Part shown: positions 35,703-44,710 of the stretch, piece by piece
Position numbering within the stretch: position 1 is the first letter of the stretch
How the letters are laid out: the number at the start of each line of letters is the position of its first letter
DNA from: Planctomycetota bacterium
GTDB lineage: Bacteria; Planctomycetota; Phycisphaerae; UBA1845; PWPN01
Direction of reading: 5' to 3'
DNA length: 64,000 nt
Assembly: GCA_029550525.1 (NCBI GenBank)
Contig: JAKPHF010000049.1
Coordinates: 186,001-250,000 of the forward strand
Program-made: the position numbers and the translations under genes
The notes under the pieces: model-generated
The model's input: only the letters and a program-made list of their open reading frames with translations
Databases searched by the model: none
What the model was told of the DNA's origin: nothing

Positions 35703-35720
35703 GGTCATCTCGCCGCGTGC

Positions 35721-36671
35721 TTAACGTCCGAACCCTTTGAGCAGACCCTTGACGGCTTTGCCGGCAGGGTCTTCCTTTTTCTTTTCGCCCGAATCCTTGG
35801 ACTCCGTCGATGCCTGCCCGGGCGGGGGATCGGCGGGCTTGTCGGCCGAGGAGCCCGCCGGCGCGGACTCGTCCGAGGGCGATGCGCCGGCGGCCGTGCC
35901 TGATGCCTGGTCCTGCGATTCGCCGCCGGCCTGGACGGCATCCATGTCGATCACCGTCACGCCCGGCGGCGCTTTGAACACGAACTGCTCGTCCGCAATC
36001 GGCTCGTCGATCTTGACGCCGAGCGTGCGGGTGGTCGTGGTCACCTTGCCGTCTTTTCCGTAGACCTCGCCTTTGACGGAAAGGCCCGTCTTCTTGTCGT
36101 ACCAGCTTACCACGCGGCTCACTTCGAGCAGCTCAGACACTCCCTCTTCCTTCTTGGGAGTCGATTCGATGACGTAGCAATCCACGCCGTCGACCTTTTC
36201 GCCGGGCAGCAGCTTGAGGTCATACTGCTGTCGCTGCAGCTTGAACAAGGCCTCGAGATCGAGCGGATTGAGCGTCTTCTCGTCGACCTTCTGCTTCATG
36301 GCCGAGGTGAACTGCGGCGACTCCGACAGGAGGTATGTGTGCTTGCCGTCACAGATGGCTAGCATCTTGATGTCCTGCTTCTCTTCGGGCTGCCCCTCGA
36401 TCTTGCGAATCGTGCGGCTCTTCGTCTCCGTCCGCGAAACCCACTTGTTCTCCGGCCGCCGGACGATGTGGACCTGGGACTGAGCTTCGGTCACCACTTC
36501 GGCGTCGCCGATGGTCAGCCGGCTGGTCGTCTTCTGTTCCATCTGTAGCGTCTTATGGGCCGCCACCCGCTCCGCGATCTTTCGTTCCACCTCCTCCAAT
36601 GTTTCGGCGAATGCTGCACTTGAGAGTCCCAGCAGCACGAACAGGGAGGTTATTTGGGCAGTCTGACGCAT
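35721..36671 (-). CDS. secreted LolA/MucB-like outer-membrane lipoprotein-sorting homologue
   Basis: A 316-aa protein. ATG 36671 is five bases downstream of AGGAT, and the signal QITSLFVLLGLSSAAFA directly follows. The mature region has the beta-rich, half-barrel-like alternation of LolA/RseB-type lipoprotein carriers (VVTEAQSQVHIVRRPENKW, LLPGEKVDGVDCYVIEST, VVSWYDKKTGLSVKGEVYG). A disordered Ser/Pro/Ala/Glu-rich tail of some 75 residues precedes a basic C-terminus. It may ferry lipids or lipoproteins in the periplasm. Longer in-frame upstream sequence is not supported. Confidence 0.78.
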   Translation of the reverse strand: MRQTAQITSLFVLLGLSSAAFAETLEEVERKIAERVAAHKTLQMEQKTTSRLTIGDAEVVTEAQSQVHIVRRPENKWVSRTETKSRTIRKIEGQPEEKQDIKMLAICDGKHTYLLSESPQFTSAMKQKVDEKTLNPLDLEALFKLQRQQYDLKLLPGEKVDGVDCYVIESTPKKEEGVSELLEVSRVVSWYDKKTGLSVKGEVYGKDGKVTTTTRTLGVKIDEPIADEQFVFKAPPGVTVIDMDAVQAGGESQDQASGTAAGASPSDESAPAGSSADKPADPPPGQASTESKDSGEKKKEDPAGKAVKGLLKGFGR

Positions 36672-36931
36672 GTGATATCCTCGCAAGTATTTGGGGTCGC
36701 GCACCGTCGGGCGAGTCCTCCTCCGGTGTCTCTCGATGCGTGACCACATTATGACCCAGGCGATAGCTCGTAAGCCGAGTATCGTAGTGCGCTCTGAGTG
36801 GAAAAAATGTGCGAAGAAGTCAACAATTTTATCGGCGCAACTTGCACTGATGATCGGCAGGTGTGCCATCCATGAGGCAATGTGGCGGCAATGGGGCGGC
36901 AGCAGGCGGAGCTGTCGGTCGGTCGCCCCCG
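36672..36931. other. AT-richer spacer upstream of the LolA-like gene
   Basis: A region of about 260 bases containing an A/T-rich island (about 36795-36835, with GGAAAAAATG and CAACAATTTTATC). It is the likely promoter region of the LolA-like gene, but no convincing -35/-10 pair was found and no gene is supported. Confidence 0.4.
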
Positions 36932-36969
36932 AAAAAAAGCGGGCATCGCTTCGTCGGCGATGCCCGCTT
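36932..36969 (-). terminator. rho-independent terminator after asd
   Basis: On the minus strand: AAGCGGGCATCGC, seven-base loop, GCGATGCCCGCTT, then a run of T. The 13-bp stem is perfect. It lies 51 bases past the asd stop. Confidence 0.9.
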
Positions 36970-37020
36970 GTAAGTCTTGGTTGGTGTGTACGTCTTGGGA
37001 GGCGACGCCAGCCTTGCGGA

Positions 37021-38019
37021 TCAGAGCAGTTCGGCGATCTGCACGGCGTTGAGAGCGGCGCCCTTACGGAGCTGGTCGCCGCTGACGAACATTTCGATCC
37101 CGCAGCCGTCGGGCTGGCTGATATCCTGTCGGATGCGACCCACCAGCACATCATCCTGATTGCTCGACTCGAGCGGCATGGGGAAGTGGTTCCGCTCACG
37201 GTCGTCCACGATCTTCACGCCCGGAGCGCCGGCGAGGATCTCCCGCACCTCCTGCTCCGTGATGGGCTTGGAGAACGTGATGTTGATGGACTCCGAGTGA
37301 GCCCGCGGTACGGGGACGCGCACGCAGGTGGCGGTCACCAGCAGCGTCGGAGCGTGGAAGATCTTGCGGGTCTCGAAGACCATCTTGTTCTCTTCCTCGT
37401 TGTAGCCGTTCTCGGCCACCTTGCTGTTGTGACAGAAGAGATTGTTCACGATCGGGTGAGGGAACTTGTTCTTGACGATGGGCTGACCGGCCACGTAGGC
37501 CTTGATCTGCTCTTCCAGCTCCCACAGACCCCAGGCCCCGGCTCCGCTGACCGCCTGATACGTGCTGACCACGATCCGCTTGATCGGGTTGACCTTGTGC
37601 AGCGGCCAGACTGGCACGTTCATGATGATGGTCGAGCAGTTGGGGTTGGCGATGATGCCCTTGTGTTGCTTGATGTCTTCGGGATTGACCTCGGGCACGA
37701 CCAGCGGCACGCCGGGGTCCATGCGGAAGGCCGAGGAGTTATCCACGACCACGCAGCCGGCTGCCGCCGCGGCAGGGGCGAACTGCTTGCTGGTCGAGCC
37801 GCCGGCAGAGAACAAGGCGATGTCCACACCCTTGAAGCTGTCCTCCTTCAGCTCGACCACGGTGTGCGTCTTGCCCTTGAACGTGATGGGCTTGCCGGCC
37901 GATCGGGCCGAGGCCATAAACGTGATCTTCTCGAACGGGAAGTTCCGCTGCTCGAGAACGCGAAGGAATTCCTGCCCGACCGCTCCGGTCGCGCCCACCA
38001 CTGCCACATGTCCTGCCAT
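37021..38019 (-). CDS. asd: aspartate-semialdehyde dehydrogenase
   Basis: Reduces beta-aspartyl phosphate to the semialdehyde with NADPH, at the branch to lysine/diaminopimelate, threonine and methionine. The 332-aa product opens with HVAVVGATGAVGQEFLRVL. The catalytic Cys is Cys128 in ANPNCSTI, and STYQAVSGAGAWGL and RVPVPRAHSESI follow as in the family. CAGGAG precedes the ATG. It has its own terminator, so it is probably monocistronic. Confidence 0.96.
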   Translation of the reverse strand: MAGHVAVVGATGAVGQEFLRVLEQRNFPFEKITFMASARSAGKPITFKGKTHTVVELKEDSFKGVDIALFSAGGSTSKQFAPAAAAAGCVVVDNSSAFRMDPGVPLVVPEVNPEDIKQHKGIIANPNCSTIIMNVPVWPLHKVNPIKRIVVSTYQAVSGAGAWGLWELEEQIKAYVAGQPIVKNKFPHPIVNNLFCHNSKVAENGYNEEENKMVFETRKIFHAPTLLVTATCVRVPVPRAHSESINITFSKPITEQEVREILAGAPGVKIVDDRERNHFPMPLESSNQDDVLVGRIRQDISQPDGCGIEMFVSGDQLRKGAALNAVQIAELL

Positions 38020-38169
38020 TGGATCTCGACTCCTGGGTTACACAGTTTCCGCACGTGCCGTTCCACTACGGTCTGTCCGTACCAGGGGGAACCAGCCAGG
38101 GAATGGGTGTCGTGCGGGTCGAAACAACCATGCTACCGAAACGGCCGGGCAAAGGCAATGTGGGAAGAG

Positions 38170-38196
38170 CTCTGAGCTATAAGCCATGAGCCAGGC
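38170..38196. repeat. AGCTCTGAGCTATAAGCCATGAGCC repeat
   Basis: Short AGCTCATAGC-family tract between nfo and asd. The remaining spacer (38020-38278) shows no gene. Confidence 0.75.
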
Positions 38197-38278
38197 ATGG
38201 GCGGGAGCCACCGACGGACGCGGCGGCCTGGATCGGAGGCTCGTCCGATATCGGACGCAGCGGCGCTTGCCCGCCGGA

Positions 38279-39190
38279 TCAGGCGGCGGGGGCTGCCGCG
38301 AGCTTGCGCAGGAGGGCGAGGTTGACGCGGTCCATATCCCGGCCGCGGGCGTCCTTTTCCTTAGGCGTTTCCAGGATCATGGGGATGCCGGCCAGCCGCG
38401 GATCGGTCACCAACCGGGCGAACGCTTCCCGTCCGATCTGCCCCTGGCCGATGTGCTCGTGACGATCCACCCGCGAGCCGAGCGGCTTTTTCGAGTCGTT
38501 CATGTGGATGCACTTGATCGACTTCAGGCCGACGGTGGCGGCTACCTCGGCCATCATCGCCTCGTAGCCGTCGTCGGTGGTCAGGTCGTACCCTGCCGCG
38601 AACAAATGGCACGTATCGAGGCAAACGCCCAGCGCGATGGGGCTCTTGACGGCCCCCATGATGTCCGCCAGATGCTGGAGGCGATATCCGAGGTTTGTGC
38701 CCTGGCCGGCCGTCACTTCGAGCAACGTGCGGACGCCACAGTCGCCTTTGGCTTCGTAGATCATGTCCAGCGCCTGGGCGACGCGACGGATGCCGGCCGT
38801 CTCGCCGCTGCCGTTGTGCGAGCCGGGATGCGTGACGATGGCGGTGATGCCCACCTGACAGCAGCGGGTCAGTTCGTCGAGAAACGCCGCCACGCTGGTC
38901 TCAAAGAGCCGTTCGTCGGGCGCCGCCAGATTGATCAGGTAGGCGTCGTGGACGATGATCGTGCCAATGCTGCTGGCCTTGCGGGCGGCGTTCCAATCGG
39001 CGATGGCTTGCGGGTCGAGCGGCTTGGCTCGCCATTGCCGCTGGTTCTTGATGAACAGTTGCATGACGTCGCAGCCGGCGGCCGCCGCTCGTTCGAACGC
39101 CGTATGCAGTCCGCCCGCCGTGGACATGTGCGCCCCGAACCGTTGGGCGACGGCTGAAGGCGGTTGTTTCTTGGCCGCTTGCTTGGGCAT
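38279..39190 (-). CDS. nfo: endonuclease IV (AP endonuclease)
   Basis: A 303-aa DNA repair enzyme that nicks at abasic sites. The zinc-site motifs of the family are all visible: GAHMSTAGGL near the start, THPGSHNGSG, LLEVTAGQGTNLGY, GVCLDTCHLFAAGYD and HMNDSKKPLGSRVDRHEHIG. It is cytoplasmic. It is co-directional with yjbQ upstream, 25 bases away, and the two may share a transcript. Confidence 0.96.
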   Translation of the reverse strand: MPKQAAKKQPPSAVAQRFGAHMSTAGGLHTAFERAAAAGCDVMQLFIKNQRQWRAKPLDPQAIADWNAARKASSIGTIIVHDAYLINLAAPDERLFETSVAAFLDELTRCCQVGITAIVTHPGSHNGSGETAGIRRVAQALDMIYEAKGDCGVRTLLEVTAGQGTNLGYRLQHLADIMGAVKSPIALGVCLDTCHLFAAGYDLTTDDGYEAMMAEVAATVGLKSIKCIHMNDSKKPLGSRVDRHEHIGQGQIGREAFARLVTDPRLAGIPMILETPKEKDARGRDMDRVNLALLRKLAAAPAA

Positions 39191-39215
39191 GTAGAATCCG
39201 CCGGTAAGACCGGGC

Positions 39216-39635
39216 TTATTCTCCGATAATCTTCACGAGCACGCGCTTCTTCCGCCGCCCGTCGAACTCCGCGTAGTGAATCTGTTCCCACGGACCGAAA
39301 TCGAGCTTGCCGTTCGTGACGGCAATCACGACCTCGCGACCCATGATCTGTCGCTTGAGATGCGCATCGCCGTTGTCCTCGCCCGTGTTGTTGTGCCGGT
39401 AACGAGTGATCGGCTCATGCGGGGCCAACTGCTCGAGCCACTCATCATAGTCGGCGATCAGGCCCGGCTCGGCATCGTTGATGTATACGCTGGCCGTGAT
39501 GTGCATCGCGTTGACCAGACACAATCCTTCGCGGATGCCGCTCTCCTTCAACGCCTGCTCGACCTCGTGCGTGATGTTGATGTAATCCCGTCGATGCGGC
39601 GTTTGAAACCACAGTTCTTTGCGAAAAGACTTCAT
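39216..39635 (-). CDS. yjbQ: YjbQ/UPF0047 family protein (secondary thiamine-phosphate synthase)
   Basis: A 139-aa protein. It has the family segments [53 protein letters not shown] and [18 protein letters not shown]. In other organisms it has a minor thiamine-phosphate synthase activity, but the physiological role is not settled. ATG 39635 is preceded by GGGAGG. It sits between the SDR and nfo genes. Confidence 0.93.
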   Translation of the reverse strand: MKSFRKELWFQTPHRRDYINITHEVEQALKESGIREGLCLVNAMHITASVYINDAEPGLIADYDEWLEQLAPHEPITRYRHNNTGEDNGDAHLKRQIMGREVVIAVTNGKLDFGPWEQIHYAEFDGRRKKRVLVKIIGE

Positions 39636-39695
39636 CGCGCACCTCCCTTCAACGGATTACGACACGGTTGCTCGAAACAGCACGACAGATCTCGC

Positions 39696-40397
39696 TCAGC
39701 TTTTCACGCAGATGGTCTCACCCGAAGCGTGCTGCAGTCGCTCGTCCAACAGCGCCTCGACCGCGGCAGCGACGGCATCGGGCGGCAGCGTCTGGCCAAC
39801 GGGGAAATCGGGGAACGCTGCTCGCAGCATCTGCGTTTCGACCGCTCCGGGGGCTACGGCAAACACCTTGATGCCGAGCGGCCGGCCCTCGGCCGCCAGA
39901 GCCTTCGTGAACAGGACGACCCAGGCCTTGGCCGCACCGTAAACGGTAAAACCGGGGAATGGATCGAATGCCGCCAGGCTGGCAATGTTGATAATGGTTC
40001 CGCGCGACGCGCTCAAGTCCGGCCAGGCCGCTCGGCAGGCAAAGAACACCGCATCGATGTTGACCGCGTTGGTCTGGCGGAACTGCTCATCGGTCATGGA
40101 GGCCATGGGCGACAGCGGTGCGAGGCCGGCGTTGTTGATGAGAATGTCGATGCGGCCGAACTCCTCGCGGGTTCGCTCGATGAGACGATTGACCTGTGAG
40201 GAATCGGTGACATCCGTCACCACGCCCAGGCAGCGACCCGATTGGGCACCCGCCTCGGCCACCGTGGCATCCAGGTCCGAGGCGGTCCGGGCGGCTGCCA
40301 CCACCCGCGCACCGGCGGCCGTCAGGCGACGAGCGATGGCTCGCCCGATCCCGCGGCCGGCCCCCGTGACGATGCAAACCTTGTCGTGCAAATGCAT
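39696..40397 (-). CDS. short-chain dehydrogenase/reductase
   Basis: A 233-aa classical SDR. The cofactor motif is TGAGRGIGRAIA, the NNAG motif is INNAGLAPL, and the catalytic set is Ser140, Tyr153 and Lys157 (VYGAAKAW). VAPGAVETQM follows as usual. The start is ATG 40397, with GGAGG seven bases upstream; a longer frame further upstream lacks support. The substrate is unknown. Confidence 0.93.
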   Translation of the reverse strand: MHLHDKVCIVTGAGRGIGRAIARRLTAAGARVVAAARTASDLDATVAEAGAQSGRCLGVVTDVTDSSQVNRLIERTREEFGRIDILINNAGLAPLSPMASMTDEQFRQTNAVNIDAVFFACRAAWPDLSASRGTIINIASLAAFDPFPGFTVYGAAKAWVVLFTKALAAEGRPLGIKVFAVAPGAVETQMLRAAFPDFPVGQTLPPDAVAAAVEALLDERLQHASGETICVKS

Positions 40398-40554
40398 GTG
40401 CCAACCTCCATCCCGAGATTGTGCCGGCAAGCTTCGCTGAGCAGGCATCCCGCTCGCTTCTGACCCGACGGGACGTTCCCGAAAACCTCGTCCCGCAGCG
40501 GTGGACGAATTGTAGTAAGCATGGCCGACGCAGACCGGTTGGAGGCCGGCGCGT

Positions 40555-40591
40555 AAAAAGCAAGCGTGCGAACATGCGTTCACATCGCACG
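40555..40591 (-). terminator. candidate terminator of the dnaG-rpoD unit
   Basis: On the minus strand: CGTGCGA, 13-base loop, TCGCACG, then CTTGCTTTTT. The stem is seven bases and the U-tract is short and slightly displaced, so this is less certain than the other two. Confidence 0.5.
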
Positions 40592-40623
40592 TTGGCACGC
40601 TCAGTTCGTTCACACGCTCAGAC

Positions 40624-42342
40624 TCACGCCTCGACGAGGCGGCTGTTGTCGAGGAACCCTTCGAGCTTGCGGGCTCGCACAGGGTGCTGGAGCTTGCGGA
40701 TGGCCTTGGCCTCAACCTGGCGGACGCGCTCGCGGGTGACCTTGAAGATCTTGCCCACCTCTTCGAGCGTGTAGGTGTAGCCGTCTCCGATGCCGTACCG
40801 CAGCTTGAGGATCTCGCGCTCGCGATAGGTGAGCGTCTTGAGCACCTCTTCGATGCGGTCCTTGAGCATCTCGTTGCCCGCCGACTGCACGGGCGACTCG
40901 GCCGACTCGTCCTCGATGAAGTCACCGAAGTAGGAGTCCTCGCTTTCGCCGACCGGACGATCCAGCGAAATGGGATGACGGCTGATCTTCAGCACGCGGC
41001 GGGCCTCGCTGACCGGCATCTTGGCCTGGCGGGCGATCTCTTCGATGGTCGGCTCACGCCCCAGTTCCTGCAGCAACTGCTTGGAGATGTTGCGCAGCCG
41101 GCTCATGGTTTCGATCATGTGCACGGGGATACGAATCGTGCGAGCATGATCGGCGATGGCCCGGGTGATTGCCTGACGAATCCACCACGTGGCGTAAGTG
41201 CTGAACTTGTAACCGCGGCGGTACTCGTACTTGTCCACCGCCCGCATGAGCCCGGTGTTGCCTTCCTGGATGATGTCGAGGAAGCTCAGGCCGCGGTTGC
41301 GGTACTTCTTGGCGATGGAGACGACCAGTCGCAGGTTGCCGCCCGACAGCTTGCGCTTGGCGTCCTCGTACTCGTTGAACACCTGGCGCATCCGCTTGAG
41401 ACGCTCGCCCAGTTGCTCGGTCGATTCGAGCACCAGCCCTTCCAGACCGGCCAGTTCCTCTTCCATGACGGCCAGGTCGTCGGGCGGGGCGTTGTGCCGC
41501 TTCTGCTGGGCGGCAATGCGCTTTTCGAGATCCCGCATCTTGCGGTACACCGACTGCAGCTTGCGCATGAGCGGGATGATGCGGCTGGTCCGCAGCGACA
41601 GCTCTTCCAGCAGCTTGGCCATCTTGCGCCGCCGCTGATTCATCACGCGGATGATCGCTTTGCGACTGGCGTCCGAGCCGCGAGGCTTGAGCAGCTTCTG
41701 GAAGTCCTCTTCGTTCATCTGCAGGAGCTTGCGGACGGTGGCGAGGTTCTCGGGCAGGAGCTTGGTGATCGTGTTCTTCGCCATCGCCTCGGAGGTGGAG
41801 ATCTTCATCGTGCGGTCGAAGGGCAGCCGGCCGTCGGAGACCTGCTGAAGGATGTCCACCGCCTGGTTGATACAGTAGTCGCTTTCCAGCACGAGCTTGC
41901 GGAAAGCCATGCGGGTCAGTTCGATCTTCTTGGCCAGGGCGATCTCTTCGGCCCGGGTGAGCAGGGGGATCTCGCCCATCTGCGTCAGGTACATGCGAAC
42001 GGGGTCGTCGATGCGGCGGGAGCCGCTGTCGTCACCGGGCTTGGTTTCGGACCGCTCGATGGCGGCCAGAGCCTTCTCCGCCGAGACGTATCGCTTGGGG
42101 GCGGTGGCGGGCTTTTCACGCCGCAAGCCCAACCGCTCAGCCTCGATTTCGTCGATGAGACTGATGCCCTTGTTCTCCAAGGTCATCATGATGGTCTCGA
42201 GCGCATCCGGACAAATCGCTTCGTCCGGGAGGATTTCGTTCATCTCTTCCCAGGTGAGATAACTGCGGTCCTTGGCGCGCTGCAGCAACGTCTCAATCGT
42301 CGCGCTGATCGAGTCCAAGCCGACCCCAAGTTCGTCTGCCAT
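40624..42342 (-). CDS. rpoD: RNA polymerase primary sigma factor (RpoD)
   Basis: A 572-aa housekeeping sigma-70. ATG 42342 is preceded by GGAG at the right distance. Region 1.2 is recognisable as [23 protein letters not shown] long charged non-conserved region follows. Region 2 has [35 protein letters not shown] and [20 protein letters not shown]. Region 4 has [15 protein letters not shown] and [17 protein letters not shown]. It recognises -35/-10 promoters for essential genes. It lies downstream of dnaG on the same strand, as in the macromolecular synthesis operon, though rpsU is missing. Confidence 0.97.
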   Translation of the reverse strand: MADELGVGLDSISATIETLLQRAKDRSYLTWEEMNEILPDEAICPDALETIMMTLENKGISLIDEIEAERLGLRREKPATAPKRYVSAEKALAAIERSETKPGDDSGSRRIDDPVRMYLTQMGEIPLLTRAEEIALAKKIELTRMAFRKLVLESDYCINQAVDILQQVSDGRLPFDRTMKISTSEAMAKNTITKLLPENLATVRKLLQMNEEDFQKLLKPRGSDASRKAIIRVMNQRRRKMAKLLEELSLRTSRIIPLMRKLQSVYRKMRDLEKRIAAQQKRHNAPPDDLAVMEEELAGLEGLVLESTEQLGERLKRMRQVFNEYEDAKRKLSGGNLRLVVSIAKKYRNRGLSFLDIIQEGNTGLMRAVDKYEYRRGYKFSTYATWWIRQAITRAIADHARTIRIPVHMIETMSRLRNISKQLLQELGREPTIEEIARQAKMPVSEARRVLKISRHPISLDRPVGESEDSYFGDFIEDESAESPVQSAGNEMLKDRIEEVLKTLTYREREILKLRYGIGDGYTYTLEEVGKIFKVTRERVRQVEAKAIRKLQHPVRARKLEGFLDNSRLVEA

Positions 42343-42464
42343 TGACTGTCTCCGTACCTGACTCTTTAAAAACGCGTCGGTCCCGTCATGCAACAGGGGA
42401 CCGGGATAATCGTGTGCACACCCGGCCGGTCACGGCCGATCCTCGGCTCCTGCCACATCCCTGC

Positions 42465-44351
42465 TCACAGAAACCGTTTTCGAAGCTTAACCGTTGAGAA
42501 GCCCGGGTTTCTGGCCACTTCACCCAAAGCGATCAAGCGTTCGTCTTCGCCTGCGGGCACAGCCGTGCCGGCTTGTGCCTGGCCTTCGGGCTGGGCGGGA
42601 TCCCCCGTTCGCAATCGAGCTCGGCGAATCTCCTCGGCCAGAGCGGCAGCCCGGCGGGCCTGCTGGCAAGACTGCAGGCATGGGATGGCCCCGTTGATCA
42701 CGTCGCCATACCGACCGCGTCGCTCGCCACGCGCCTGCAGGTCCGTGATGAGCCGCCCGTACTCCGGCGATTCAAAACGCCCGATCAGCTCGCTGATTTG
42801 GAAGGGCTCGCCCGATCGCAACATGTTCACCAACTCGACAGCGATGGCTGCCACTTTGCGATCCCGTATCGCCGTCGGTTCGAAATACGCCTCAACGACC
42901 GGATACCACGCCGGCTCGTTCAATAATGCCTCGATCACCTGTTGCAAGGCCCGCTGTTCGGCACCGACGGCCGCCACCTCCTCGGGCGGTTCCATTGCGC
43001 CGGTCAAGCCGTCCGCCCCCGGGACCCTGTTCGCGAATTGCCGGCTGAGCTGGTCCAATTCCCGGTGCAACTCGTCCGCCGGCACCGAGAGAATCCTGCT
43101 CAAATTGTTGACCAGCAAGCCCTTCTGGATGGGGTTGATCACCCCGCGCCCCAGCCAGCCGGCCAACTGTTGCAGGTACGCCTCCATGGCTCGCCGCCGG
43201 CTGGGACCGGTAAGACCGGCCTGAAACTGGCTCGCCACCAGATTCCACTTAAATTCTAGCGCACCAAGGGCTTGTTTCAACAAGGTCTCCATGCCGGCGC
43301 GGCCCGCGAGCAGCAGATAGTCGCACGGGTCCTTGCCTTCGGGCACCTTGGCCAAGCTCACGTCCAGACCGCTGCTGAGGGCCACCGACAACGCACGATC
43401 GGCCGCCCGCTGCCCGGCTTCGTCAGAGTCGAACAGCAGCACGACCCGATCGGTGTAGCGCCGCAGCCCGGCCGCATGCTGCTCGGTCATGGCCGTGCCG
43501 AGTGTGGCCACCGTCTCGGTGAAACCGAACTGGTGTGCCATCATGCAGTCGGTATAGCCCTCAACCACGATGGCCCGACCCGCCTTCGCCATCTCCTGCC
43601 GGGCCAGGTTCAGGCCAAAAAGGTTCACGCTCTTGTCGAACAGAGCGGTGGCAGGGCTGTTGAGGTATTTGGCCGGATCGTCGCCGAGCGTCCGGCCGCC
43701 GAACCCGATGATGCGCCCGGTCGCATCGACGATCGGGAACATCAGCCGGTTGCGGAACGTGTCATAGTAGCCGCCGCCTCGCTCACGGGCTTTGATCAAT
43801 CCGGCGGCCTCGAGCAGCGGCAGCGCCATACCCGCGGAACGAGCTTTGGTCACCAACCCGTCGAAGCTATCCAGCGCAAAGCCGAGCCCGAAGGTTTCGA
43901 CCATCTCGGCCGACAGCCCGCGCTTGGCGACGTAGTCGCGAGCCGCTTGTCCTTGTGGTCCGGCGTAGTTCTGGCGGAACACTCGCTGGGCCCACTCGTT
44001 GGCCTTGGCCAGATCCCGTTTGCCGAACTCATTTTTTTTTTCGCTGCCGCCCGCCGGCTCCAGCGAGATGCCCGCGCGGTCCGCCAGAAGCCGCAGGGCC
44101 TCGGGAAAACCGATGTTTTCTTTCAACTGCACGAAACTGAAGACGTCGCCGCCGGCGCCGCAGCCGAAGCACTTGAAGGTCTGACGGACCGGCGAAACCG
44201 TGAACGAAGGCGTCTTCTCGTCGTGGAAAGGGCACAGCCCCTTGTAGGCGGAACCTGCCCGTCGGAGCGTCATATAGCTTCCGATGAGGTCCACGATATC
44301 GACGGCGTCTCGGACCTGACGCTTCAGATTTTCTCGATCAACTGCCGCCAA
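42465..44351 (-). CDS. dnaG: DNA primase (DnaG)
   Basis: A 628-aa primase that lays RNA primers for replication. The N-terminal zinc domain has Cys40, His43, Cys61 and Cys64 (CPFHDEKTPSF, FKCFGCGAGGD). The TOPRIM region contains AIVVEGYTDCMMAHQFG and VLLFDSDEAGQRA. The C-terminal domain probably binds DnaB helicase. Codons 104-107 fall in an uninterrupted run of ten A on the coding strand (44032-44041). The frame is continuous across it, so the gene is intact, but slippage is conceivable. A 121-base spacer separates it from rpoD. Confidence 0.96.
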   Translation of the reverse strand: MAAVDRENLKRQVRDAVDIVDLIGSYMTLRRAGSAYKGLCPFHDEKTPSFTVSPVRQTFKCFGCGAGGDVFSFVQLKENIGFPEALRLLADRAGISLEPAGGSEKKNEFGKRDLAKANEWAQRVFRQNYAGPQGQAARDYVAKRGLSAEMVETFGLGFALDSFDGLVTKARSAGMALPLLEAAGLIKARERGGGYYDTFRNRLMFPIVDATGRIIGFGGRTLGDDPAKYLNSPATALFDKSVNLFGLNLARQEMAKAGRAIVVEGYTDCMMAHQFGFTETVATLGTAMTEQHAAGLRRYTDRVVLLFDSDEAGQRAADRALSVALSSGLDVSLAKVPEGKDPCDYLLLAGRAGMETLLKQALGALEFKWNLVASQFQAGLTGPSRRRAMEAYLQQLAGWLGRGVINPIQKGLLVNNLSRILSVPADELHRELDQLSRQFANRVPGADGLTGAMEPPEEVAAVGAEQRALQQVIEALLNEPAWYPVVEAYFEPTAIRDRKVAAIAVELVNMLRSGEPFQISELIGRFESPEYGRLITDLQARGERRGRYGDVINGAIPCLQSCQQARRAAALAEEIRRARLRTGDPAQPEGQAQAGTAVPAGEDERLIALGEVARNPGFSTVKLRKRFL

Positions 44352-44381
44352 AGCGTAAACCCCGGGCCATCCCGCCGAACT

Positions 44382-44404
44382 GCCGACGGACTGCTGCCGT
44401 CGGC
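44382..44404. promoter_or_regulatory. hairpin in the dnaG leader
   Basis: GCCGACGG, seven-base loop, CCGTCGGC: a perfect 8-bp stem in the 5' leader of the dnaG message. It may influence translation or early termination; no T-run follows on the minus strand. Confidence 0.4.
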
Positions 44405-44483
44405 CTAAGCTTAGATTTTTTCACGGGTTACGTAGGAAAACCGTTGTTTCCAGCGAGTGACACACTCCAGTGCTGGACGGAGA

Positions 44484-44537
44484 TATATAGCACGTGTTCG
44501 GGGACCGGTCAAATAAACTTAGCACTTTATCTGTCAA
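44484..44537 (-). promoter_or_regulatory. near-consensus sigma-70 promoter(s) of dnaG-rpoD
   Basis: On the minus strand: TTGACC (44512-44507), a 17-base spacer, then TATATA (44489-44484). This is the best promoter match in the window. A second, overlapping candidate is TTGACA at 44537-44532 with TATTTG 16 bases on. The transcript would start near 44476, giving a leader of some 125 bases before dnaG. The surrounding 44430-44610 is markedly AT-richer than its neighbours and holds no gene. Confidence 0.75.
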
Positions 44538-44710
44538 AGGTTTATGCCCGATTCGGCAGTGGGCAAGTAGCGTGCCAGAGACGACTGGTTGACGAGGAAA
44601 TGTTAACCAAATTGCCCCGTCTGCGCAGTTGCAACATCCGGCGTCGGCTCGTCAGGGAGGAGCGTCTTCCCGGCGATGGCCATGGCGCGACATGGCGGAG
44701 GATCGCCGAT

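Noticed and set aside
37562..38182. 206-aa plus-strand open frame opposite asd
   Set aside because: Ser/Thr-rich antisense shadow of asd.
40684..42345. 553-aa open frame antisense to rpoD
   Set aside because: Low-complexity Leu/His/Gln/Asp-rich translation; rpoD motifs are on the other strand.
44032..44041. Frameshift making dnaG a pseudogene
   Set aside because: The frame is continuous through the A10 run and all downstream primase motifs are in the same frame.
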